Shown piece after piece: positions 11,481 to 20,250 of a DNA stretch of 64,000 nt. The position numbers and the translations under genes are program-made. Under the pieces are notes generated by a model. The model was not told the DNA's origin. It did no database searches and saw only the letters and a list, made by a program, of their open reading frames with translations. Numbering within the stretch: position 1 is the first letter of the stretch; every line of letters begins with the position of its first letter. The stretch is from Sordaria brevicollis (taxonomy: Eukaryota; Ascomycota; Sordariomycetes; Sordariales; Sordariaceae): positions 372,001 through 436,000 of the forward strand of contig JAUTDP010000010.1 in assembly GCA_033439795.1 (NCBI GenBank). The letters are read 5' to 3'.

Positions 11481-14400
11481 GCTCTTTGAAACATTCTTCT
11501 CGGTCCGATAACCACGACAGGGTGGCCACTTTTTGCTCGAGTTGTTTGTCGTTCGGGGTTTGCATGGGGCGTCGTAAGGGTCTTTCTGGTCTACTCTACG
11601 AAATGGCTTGCTGCGCGGAGTTTTTCAAAATGATCATGGGTTTTACGACGGAAAGAGAATGTGGTCTAGTCAGAATTCTTGCTTGTCAGTGCGTCTTTAG
11701 ATTGGTTTTACGGCGAGCATTGTTGCCTTCGTTCATTTCAGCTGGACGATCGAGCGATGGAAAGATTTTCCGCAACCCAGATACGAAGATATCTTGACAG
11801 ATTCCTCACGAGTTAGCTTCGGTTGGCTTTCACAGTTCCCTGTGCGCGTGGCGGATCATTTATGGGTTAGCATCGCTAGATATCTACACTAAGCTTCTTT
11901 TCGTATCCTCTCTGCGTCGGAATGTTGGATGCTGGGTGTGCTTTATGTGCTTTGTGGCGGGCTTTGCTTTTGCGTGTTGTTTTCCGCTCCTTTCGTGTTT
12001 GATAAGTCTTTAAACTTGCAAATGAGATTACCCAACACCGATGCATCTCCATCTAAGGCTATTACTAACCATTCGTAGACATGGCCTTATTTTTAATCAC
12101 CTTTATCCTGAATGTGAACGACTTCTATTATTTGTCAGAGGTATTGACACCGTATGTTGTAACGTAAACTGGGAGCTCATTCAAGCCAGTCGTCCGTCTT
12201 CAATTGAAGTTCTTGAGTGTCTCTAAAGCCCTTGACGTATCTATGCTATATGACGAACGTCCTTTGGACCTGTGTCGTATGTGGAATATTTTATCACAAG
12301 GAATGGGTTGATCGTGCCAAGTCATTTTCACCTCAAGCGGAATGTCCAAGTGGTACATCAACATGTTGGCCGGTGAAAAGCTTGGAGGCTCACTACGACG
12401 AGTCAAAGGATTCAAATTTGTGTTCGAGATAAGTCTTTCTCAGAGACTCAGATATATACTGAATCCCAACCACCAACAAGAAATCATACATTTCATTCCA
12501 TAAGAAGTCTTTGTTGTATTATGTACTAGAACGGGTGTTGAAGGAGAGGGTATGATAGCTAGGACTACCAAGTGGTATTATAGACGAGCAGCGTCTTGAT
12601 GTATGTTGAGAATGCAGCATCATTCTCTCAAGACTCCCGTCTTACCGCCATTCACGCACTTTACTTAGCCTTGCCAGCCCGTGAAGAACAAGCTTCAAGC
12701 TGAGCCTCGGGGTGTGGAGTGTCTTGGTTGGACTGATATCCAACGGCCCAGCAGGCCCGTCTAGTACGTCACCCGTCCACTTTTCAACAGACACCAAGGG
12801 CAGCTCCTTCCATCTCTCTGCCTGTCCCGAACTCGCAGAGGTCGACCCAGAAGTGTGTCCTCCCCCATCCCGCCGATCTCGGAAATGCCTTCTTCTCTTT
12901 GAAATCGGTACATCTTGCGATTGCGAGTGTGGTCAGGAATCTGAAGGTGTGCACTTTCCATCTCAAGTTGGCGGTTGCCATCGCGAGCAAAGTACAACAG
13001 AGATTTCACAGGCAACGACTGAGTGACTCCACCCATAACTCGGTGGACAATTTTGCCAAAAAAAATCTAGAACGTTTGAGAAGGAAGATTTGATAAGGCA
13101 GAGGCGAGGACAAACGGGTAAGGACAGTGGCCATCAGGGTTCTTTTACCTGGCTGGCGAATGAAAGCTTCGAGAAGGGGAGTGCAATGTGGAAGGGGGAG
13201 TGAGAGTGGGGTGTGCCTGCGGTTGCTCCTGCCCATATTGTGCAGGCAGCAGAAGTCTAGACTCAACAGATTGCAGGCAGCCCTGAGGGTTCCCTGCTCA
13301 GATGATAAGCTCACTTTCCTCACAGATTGGATACCTGACGCAGGTACGATCGCCAAGATTGTTGGGGATCGAAAGAAGAGGCCGGGGATCGAAATTGGTG
13401 GGGTGGGGGATCAGTGTTCCTTCCTCAACTAAAATCCGGGCTGTGGGGCAGAGTGTCCGTTGGGTGTTCCTTCCTTTCTTTGGACATTGGCTTGAAGTCT
13501 CGGGACCGAGGGGACCGAGGAGTAACAGGCAACTTCGACAGATTGGGAAGGAGCGGGGCGGAAGAGCTGAGAAACGGAGAAAGAAGAGGGATGGTGGGGG
13601 ACGATACCTGACCAGGCGTGTGCCGCCGGCTGAGGATTGCGTATGGCCGGCAACGCTGATGTTGACACTCGGCATTCGGGGAGTGAGCGTTGATCGTAGG
13701 TGCGGGAACAAAATAATCACGGTCGTGATGGATGTACATGAGATTGCCGACAAACTATATCGTGAAGAGAACATGCGTGAATGATGGACAACAAGAAAAC
13801 CATGAGCAAGGGGGAAAAGCAAGATATATGACGACCGATGCGCGCAACCGTGGCCAGTCCGGCCAGCCCGGGTTAAACGGGAACCTCCTCTATAGGTATT
13901 ACACCACAAAGCCAGTCGTCTTATTATCGTTCGTTGAAAAGAGGTGTTGCTTTTATACTTATATACCTCCTCTACCTCAAGCTACTAGTCTTTTGCCCCT
14001 CAAGCAGAGGCCCTCACTTGTCAAATCTCCTTATGCGATGCAATCTGCAAGTGTGGCCATTGTTGCTGTCTTACTCGAGTTGCTTTTCTCTTTAATTTCT
14101 TCACTCCCTATCATTGTTCTTACAGAAGATGTGCATTCATGGTATCTGAACTCGGAGGAAGCCATATTTCAGCCAAGTCTTCCTAGCAGGCGACTACCAT
14201 TTAGCCAGCACTTGTTCATTTTGGAGTTTACGAAAACATTATAGGACCTCCAAGTGTTGATCATTACCTCTATGAAGCCCACGGGAAGTCTGAGAATGCC
14301 TAACTAAGCTCGACTACAGAGGTTGGGTATCCAATTTCCATGTACGAGTTCATTTAACAACTTTTTTTCCATTGTCTATTCGCAAGCTACCAGTAGAGGT

Positions 14401-15877
14401 ATGAAGTAGCTATGCTTTATCTTTATCCATGTCATTCGCTCGTTCGGACCCAAGTCGATCTTAGATGATCAACGTCGTACCATGGTTGACGTCCCGCCCC
14501 GCGTCTACCCCTGAAAACCATTCCTCAAAGAAGCAAAACATCAACACATTACCCTTTTAAGACGGCGACAAGCTACGTAACTCACACAAAGGATGCCTTG
14601 TCTTTGTTAAACATTGGTACAAACACCACATGGTCTTCAAGGAACAAACAATGCAGTGGCATAGCAACCAAACCTATCTTCAACTTCCACAGCACCTGCA
14701 GAAGCGGGATATGTAAACTGCAAGGGGAATATCAGTGCCTGTGAGCAGTGCTGATGTACACAGTGCTGTAGGCGGCCGTCATTATTGGCGTTAACGGCAG
14801 GGGTCTCTGGTGACGTCGGGTCCAGCTATGGGTTGCCGTTGGTTCGGGATGCATCCAACCACGGGTTGTGGTGGGCAAAGGTCTTTGACCGGTGGTCGTT
14901 TAAATAAGGTATTGGCGGAACCTTGAACGCTGTTCAAAAGATGCTGGTTCGTGTACTTGAAAAACATAACCTTGATCTGCTCAATGACTCGCCTGGATTG
15001 GGAAAGGCATCGAATTCATCCTTATGATCAGATTCCTGTGTATCTGCCCGAGTGTCATCTGTGGTCGTCCCTAGCACAGCTGAAGATCCAGGAAGTGCAG
15101 TCGTATTTATACCCGAGGGACAGAGTCACATTCTCGATCGGGCATTGCTTGGCTTCGAGGAGATCGTGTGGGTAGCATTTCGCCAAGCCATCCCCAACCC
15201 CAAAAGTGGCTTGCCTCTATTCCCAATCGAGACATCCAACCAAGCCCGTTATGTACAAGCGTGCTGCTGGCTGCAGCCTCTCTGCACATGCAGGGTTCAC
15301 GACCTGGTTTGGGTTTCGCAGGAAATCTTTGGGTGGCTGGGGTGGTCTTCATGTGTCGTTCGTTCGTTGTTCCGAGTCGTTGGTTTGCTCGTCACCAGCT
15401 GGGTCCAGTCTTGTTACTGCTAGTGCTGAGAATTGTACCCCATGCCGGCTGACGTTGGGAGCTGAGACCTTGGTGTTGAGTTCCAGTCTGGGCGTATTTA
15501 TGATGTTGGCTTCCTCCTCTTTCATGTTCCACCGCTTCTTGTTTTCTTTCTCCCCCTTTCCACGTTCACGAATGCTAGGAGGGCGACGGCAACTTTTCGA
15601 TATTCGGTATATATTGGAGCCACTTGAAGGTTAGCTCAGGCTTCAGTACAAGAGGAATAGCTGGGAAGGGAAAACGACCTTTGGGGAGACGGAAGAGGGA
15701 CCGAGTAGGGATTGGCGTCTTTGGAACCCACATCCAGAAGGCCGTGCCATTTTCGACAACTACGACAACCCCAGTTTTCAACACTGAGACCCGAAGACTC
15801 TCTTCGACGTCTTTTAGGAAGGAGGCAGGACCAAGAGGTGCTATCAACAATCACGGAACGTGCGGTGGGCGGTATGG
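11481..15877. other. Intergenic region, no confident gene
   Basis: The first part is a T-rich 3' flank of the RRM gene. The longer antisense frames at 12760-13909 have no domain and no coherent splicing. A TATA-like TTTTATACTTATATACC at 13951-13967 precedes a pyrimidine-rich leader and the short frame at 14038. From 14250 to 15870 I see nothing I can call. Confidence 0.4.
14038..14244 (+). CDS. Candidate small secreted protein (68 aa), weak
   Basis: An ATG frame of 68 codons begins with a hydrophobic segment (AIVAVLLELLFSLISSLPII) that could be a signal peptide or membrane anchor. The tail is polar and lacks cysteines. A TATA-like element lies about 70-85 bp upstream (13951-13967), with a C/T-rich leader between. 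No family is recognised. A random open frame is the main alternative. Confidence 0.17.
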   Translation: MQSASVAIVAVLLELLFSLISSLPIIVLTEDVHSWYLNSEEAIFQPSLPSRRLPFSQHLFILEFTKTL

Positions 15878-16895
15878 ATGGATGTCGAACAGAGTCCTCG
15901 AAGCCTTTCGAGGTATGATGGCGGCCCGGGGCTTGTCTTTAAGCTATCGCAGATCTTGTCCCGGTTCTTGGCCTTGATGTATGAGGCAGGAATTGTTGCA
16001 TTAATGGGCTGGTGGTACCATGGGTGGAAAGGAAATCCCAGCGCGAGGGTGGACTTGATCTTCCCGTGCTTCTTTCCGGTACGTCTCGGATAGAGTTGAG
16101 GGAGTTGAAGGACACTTGCTGACCTCGAGGACATACCTCTAGCTGGGAGTGGCTGTTCTTGTGAACACTTATGAGATAGTGTCTTTCTCGTGCCTGGACC
16201 GACGAAAACCGATCAATGTCCTCGCAGTATTCTTCGACATCCTGATTTGCGCTGGTAGCACCTTTTGCTTCTTGCTCATAGGGCTTATCGACAACGATCC
16301 CGTTCAAGACAAGCTTAGGACGGACTCCACGCGAGAGCAATGGAAAAGAGACAAGAGTAGAGCCATGATCTTCATGATTGTTTTTTGGTATGTGGTGGCT
16401 TTCCCAATCCAAACTTCGAGTGTCACTGGTGAAGCTATACACGCTTCGAGCAGCGCTCCATCCCAATCTTTGTTGTGCGCTGTGGTTGAGACGCTTGCAC
16501 CAATCTTTCGATTGAGTAACGACGGGAATTATTGCTAACACAACACTCCGCGGTACAGCTTTCTTCATGCGTTGTTTGTAATAATGGCCTCGGTTGGCTG
16601 TGTGTACTCGGGGGTGTTGAAGAACCGGGCGCGAAGACAGAGGAGGATAGTCCGGAATCGAGCGCAAATGGTTAGATTTGCTGAGGAACGGCGGAGGCGT
16701 TTAGAAATGGAGAAAGCCCAAGTTGAGGCTCCAGTTGAGGATGTTGGACAGGGTGAAGAACGACGAGCTGAGAGACGATACGGAGGAAACCCAAGGGGTG
16801 CCTTGGACTCAACCGATTCAACAGAGCTGGAAGACAACTTGAACGAACGAAAGTCAAGGAAGCGGTCCAGCGGAGGGACAGATAGTATGTCCTAG
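15878..16895 (+). CDS. Four-transmembrane MARVEL-like membrane protein, unknown role
   Basis: Exons 15878-16078, 16143-16387 and 16559-16895 give about 260 residues; introns are 64 and 171 nt with GTACGT and GTATGT donors. Splicing yields four hydrophobic segments, at about residues 26-46, 65-85, 92-118 and 141-168. The order is short N-terminus, four helices, then a long highly charged C-terminal tail rich in Arg, Glu and Lys. This is the topology of fungal MARVEL-domain proteins, which act in plasma-membrane microdomains and vesicle traffic. The Arg-rich stretch after helix 4 fits the positive-inside rule. The start is the ATG before DVEQSPRS; a second ATG four bases upstream is out of frame, and a stop closes the frame at 15815. 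The family is inferred from topology, not from a signature motif. Confidence 0.65.
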
Positions 16896-17295
16896 CCGGC
16901 GAGGCCCGTTCTCGAGGACGTGTAACCGGCTGGCCGCCTTCCCCTATTACTTGCCCACCGTCTTCGCAGCGGGTCCCTCGTTTGTCCCAATAGCTGATAA
17001 TAACGTTAGACCGTTCTTACACCGACGTACGTGCCTTCCTTGAGTGCCTTCCCCGAGTGCCTTCCTCGAATGCCTACAAGCAAGCCGTCCCGTTTCAAAT
17101 TGCAAAAAAAATCTTGCCCTACTTCCTCGCACAATCTCTTCCCACCAGATTCTTCAACTTTTTCCTCCACATCATCACAAATCTGAGTCACCAAAAAGTT
17201 CCCTCTCGCATGCTTTACTCCTTCGTTGAACAACTTCATCATTCAACTTACAACATCACACACAACAACCCTAGCTTTGTGCTCAAGTTCTCAAG
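16896..17295 (+). other. Spacer and leader of the 17296 gene
   Basis: The 400 bases hold a short repeated GAGTGCCTTCC motif (17035-17075) and a C/T- and CA-rich leader running into the ATG at 17296. No TATA box of good quality was seen. Confidence 0.4.
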
Positions 17296-17859
17296 ATGAG
17301 CAGCATCCACTGGCGCGATATCCTTGAGAATACCTTCTCCAGGATCTCCGACCTCAACTTCTCAACCACCAGAACCCGTGCCGTGGAGGACTTTTGGTAC
17401 TACGCGGACGGGGACGGATTCACTGAAAGGATTGGGCATTCCTCGGCGCCCCGTGAACCCGAGGCTCCCCCTTCCTTTGATCGTCCTTCGCATCTTCACT
17501 TCCGCATCCGTATCAACCCTGAAGTGGCGGAGTGGAACGACCGGCCGTTGAGAATAAGGCCCGTCAACCAACATCGACATGCCAATACTAACCGCAGGCA
17601 ACATGAACCTCGACATGCCAATATCAACCGCGGGCAACCTCGACTTTTCCCACATGAAATGCCCGACGACTCGTGGTACGCAGAACAGCTAGAGCTCATT
17701 CGTCAGAGCTGCATGGACGAAGACGAGGACGAGCTGCCTCCTCCTCACCTTGCTGTGAGAATCTGCCACAAGATCTTCCATGGAGCCTTCATGGCTGTCC
17801 TGGTCTTTGCTCCCATGCTCCCCCTCCTCAACAACGCGCGTCGCGCCGCGAGGGGTTGA
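17296..17859 (+). CDS. Hypothetical protein, 187 aa, with C-terminal hydrophobic segment
   Basis: A single-exon frame follows a typical CA/CT-rich leader and starts at AAGATGAGC. The protein begins with a hydrophilic region (IHWRDILENTFSRISDL), then carries a duplicated motif HANTNR / HANINRG (about residues 94-113) and an acidic run MDEDEDELPPP. It ends in a hydrophobic stretch AFMAVLVFAPMLPLL followed by basic residues, which would suit a tail anchor. No known domain is recognised. Codon use is C-biased in third positions, which supports real coding. The next features downstream are relics of another gene, so no functional partner is suggested. Confidence 0.55.
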   Translation: MSSIHWRDILENTFSRISDLNFSTTRTRAVEDFWYYADGDGFTERIGHSSAPREPEAPPSFDRPSHLHFRIRINPEVAEWNDRPLRIRPVNQHRHANTNRRQHEPRHANINRGQPRLFPHEMPDDSWYAEQLELIRQSCMDEDEDELPPPHLAVRICHKIFHGAFMAVLVFAPMLPLLNNARRAARG

Positions 17860-18072
17860 GCCCTCTCACGAGCTCGCCTCTTCTCGTGCTCACCACTAGG
17901 GTATGTTTGAACAAAGGCTGAGTTCCTCCCCAAGGACATACATCCTTCTTGTCAAAGTATTGTAAGGTAAGCCTGATCTCCCAACCATAAACAGCTCCAG
18001 CCAGCCATCAGTGCTAACACCTATATCAGCGGCTGGCTTAGACATATCGCTTGCTCCGGCCACCGACGCGGG

Positions 18073-18097
18073 GCGGTTTTTGAACAACAAAAACCGC
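18073..18097. repeat. Perfect 10-bp hairpin (inverted repeat)
   Basis: GCGGTTTTTG at 18073-18082 and its exact complement CAAAAACCGC at 18088-18097 flank a 5-base loop. It lies about 215 bp past the stop of the 17296 gene. It could be an RNA hairpin or a mobile-element footprint; no function is shown. Confidence 0.5.
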
Positions 18098-18360
18098 TGC
18101 TGGCCTCCAAGCTCTCGACTTATTATGATTCACTGTTTGTTTGAGGTATGAACGTCTACGCTAGTTTTTCCTTTTTTCTGTTCCAAGCTTTTTCCTTGAT
18201 GAGTTCCTTTGGATGTATTTCTGTCTGGCAATAGGGCCCATGCGCAGCAGACACTTGCCCATACTCGGCAGACACTCAAGCTTTTATCATTAAACGATCT
18301 CGTCAACACCAGACACCAAAGTGCACCTGACTAACCCGGTTTTTGATAGTACTGTCATCA

Positions 18361-18600
18361 GCCTCTGGCCAGCACCAACAAGCCGTCCGCCAAGGACCAG
18401 AAGAAGAAGAAGAAGTCCAGCAAGACCAGACTGCTGGCTACGTCAGGTACGAATTCGCTCCCATCCCTGCCCCTATTATACCGCTGTACGTGCAGGGTTG
18501 CTGACTATCCGAGTACGACAGTGGTCAGATCTCTGGTTTCTTCGATATGGGTGAGTTCGGCGATGCTGGCCGGTGATGGGACACAACCCTACGTCCCGTC
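18361..18600 (+). pseudogene. Relic of the 27.9-kb basic-protein gene, middle part
   Basis: Bases 18361-18425 closely match 28107-28160 of the intact gene. Both read GGCCAGCACCAACAAG, then a near-identical SAKDQKKKK-coding stretch. After the match the sequence diverges. A possible donor/acceptor pair (GTACGA near 18447, TACGACAG near 18520) leads into a frame that ends GFFDMGEFGDAGR and a stop. No start codon or N-terminal part lies upstream. The N-terminal block is found downstream instead (18649). I read this as a truncated copy from a duplication; a functional but rearranged paralogue is less likely. Confidence 0.5.
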
Positions 18601-18648
18601 ATCGGCCAAGACCAAAACAAGCATCATCACCACCACCAGTAGACCAAC

Positions 18649-18883
18649 ATGTTCACGGCGGTCAAGAAGCTCTCGGCGAAAAGGTCAAGGAGGTCTTCCG
18701 CCATCCCAAAATCAGGTCTACTCTTCGGCTCAGATGATCGACATCATCGAGGAGGCTGGCGAGTCCAAGAAGCGCAAGAAGCAAGACGGCGAGACTGCTC
18801 AACGAGAAGGCTGAGCGCAAGAAGCAGAAGAAAGAGGAGGAAGAGGAGGAAGAGGAAACGGACACTGCGGTAGTCTATAATTA
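18649..18883 (+). pseudogene. Relic of the 27.9-kb basic-protein gene, N-terminal part, frameshifted
   Basis: ATGTTC at 18649 begins a block matching the N-terminus of the gene at 27941: MF[TK]A[VA]KKLSA is shared, and then a 2-base insertion near 18680 breaks the frame. Past it, the shifted frame again reads VKEVFRHPK, matching TEAFRHPK of the intact gene. Further on, one frame reads MIDIIEEAGESKKRKKQDGE and a shifted one continues as a Lys/Glu-rich tail, so a second frame break is likely near 18810. The disrupted frame and missing middle part support a pseudogene. The intact homologue is about 9.3 kb to the right. Confidence 0.55.
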
Positions 18884-19456
18884 TATTCTAAGTGCTTGAT
18901 CTTCAACTTTATGTGGTCCATCGCCATGGTGATGGTGTGAACAAGCTGAACAAATCTGCGTAATGATTCTTCTGCTTGTTGTTTATTGTCTCCCCCGTTT
19001 TCGTTGCGTGTTGATTGACGGTATTAGACCTCCTTGAGGCCTAACATGATCATGCCCATGCATCATGACCGTTACGAACACCATGCACTTCCTGGGGGTC
19101 GCTCATAATAGGCAACTTTAACGGCGGAAAGGTGAAAGTCGTTGTTGAAAGGAATAAATCAAGCACGAAAACAATGATACGAAGCAAGAGGTACGTCAAG
19201 TGTTTGAATGGGGGTATCGTGTCATTGCATACTATCAACATACACAAGTCTCCAATGGGAGACCTAAAACCCAAATGCGAATCAATCATCAACTAACGGA
19301 ACAGAAAACATGCTTTCCCGTGCTGTAGTGATCCGCTCAGTGAAAACCCAATCAACAAATGCTTTGCCCAAATGTCATTCCATGCATGCATGCCTTCAAG
19401 AAAACAAACTCCTTATGCGAACTGAAACAATGAAACTCCTCCACTGGGGGTATCCT
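18884..19456. other. Spacer, 3' flank of the LEA-like gene
   Basis: Nothing gene-like was found. The right part is the A/T-richer 3' flank of the minus-strand gene ending at 19457. Confidence 0.4.
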
Positions 19457-19981
19457 TTACTTCTGCTCCTCCTTCTTGTTCTTGTCGCCGCTGGCCTCCT
19501 TGTCGTCCTTCTCCTCGCTCTGGCCGCGGACGGCGCCTTCGATGCTGGTGCCAACGTTGGCAATGGTTTCGCCGACAGGCTTGCCGAGGCCACCGGTGAC
19601 GCTGGTGATGGTCTCGCCGATGCCGCGAGAGGCGGCGCCAACAACGCCGCCGACCGTGTTGGCGACCGAAGAGGTGGTGTTGCCGACGGTGTTGGTGACG
19701 CCACTGGCTACGGAGCCGACGGCGCCCGTGACGGTGCTGGTGGCGCTCGAGAGGAGGCCGGGCGACTTTTCTTTTTGCTCATCAGTGTTGGAGGTGGAGG
19801 AGCTCTCGTCCTTCTTGTTGTCGCTGCTCTCGGAGCTCTGAGTATCCTTCTTCTCCTTCTCGAGTGAGGCGAGGGTCTTGGGGGCCTTCTCGATCTGCTC
19901 GGCAGTGACGGGCTCGCCGGCGTCTTGGGAGACGGCCTGGGAGTAGAGGGGGGCACCGGGCTCGTTGGGGTTGGTGGTCAT
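19457..19981 (-). CDS. LEA/hydrophilin-like stress protein, 174 aa
   Basis: The single-exon protein is very hydrophilic and has no Cys, Trp, His, Met (after the start) or Phe. The N-terminal part (residues 1-70) is Ser/Lys/Glu-rich and disordered in character. Residues 72-150 form quasi-repeats of Gly, Ala, Val, Thr and Ser with a period near 11 (SVASGVTNTVGN, SVANTVGGVVGAAS, ETITSVTGGLGKP, ETIANVGTSIEGA). The tail is Lys/Glu/Asp-rich. Group-3 LEA proteins and fungal hydrophilins have this make-up and protect membranes and proteins during drying, freezing or heat. The promoter carries a TATA box about 170 bp upstream and a CCCCT stress element beyond it. The class is inferred from composition. 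No enzyme motif is present. Confidence 0.72.
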   Translation of the reverse strand: MTTNPNEPGAPLYSQAVSQDAGEPVTAEQIEKAPKTLASLEKEKKDTQSSESSDNKKDESSSTSNTDEQKEKSPGLLSSATSTVTGAVGSVASGVTNTVGNTTSSVANTVGGVVGAASRGIGETITSVTGGLGKPVGETIANVGTSIEGAVRGQSEEKDDKEASGDKNKKEEQK

Positions 19982-20151
19982 TTTGGCGGTTTTGATGTAG
20001 TTGGTGACTTGTGGTTTTTGGTTGATTTATTGGAGAGAGAAGAGACTTTGTGGTTCTCTTTGGTTGTAGTAGTTGTTATTGTAAAGTGGCTTCGAATGGA
20101 CTGGAGAGTGATGATGTTCTACAAAAGATGTTGGGTGTGACCGATGCGTTC

Positions 20152-20250
20152 CTTATATGTCTGTACTACCCGTTTGACAGACCCACTCGGTGCATTGCAT
20201 TGCGATTGCATGATGATGATGGTTGGCAGCCAAAGCCCCAAAGGCAGGGG
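20152..20250 (-). promoter_or_regulatory. TATA box and STRE-like element of the LEA-like gene
   Basis: On the minus strand, CATATAAGG (20152-20160) lies about 170 bp before the ATG at 19981. CCCCT (20246-20250, AGGGG on plus) lies about 90 bp further upstream. CCCCT is the stress response element bound by Msn2/4-type zinc-finger factors in yeasts and by related factors in filamentous fungi. Function is inferred. Confidence 0.4.

Noticed and set aside
13298..13909. Minus-strand open frame of about 200 codons
   Set aside because: Ser/Pro/Leu-rich composition from the complement of a G-rich strand; no domain or splice context, and a competing plus frame of similar length.
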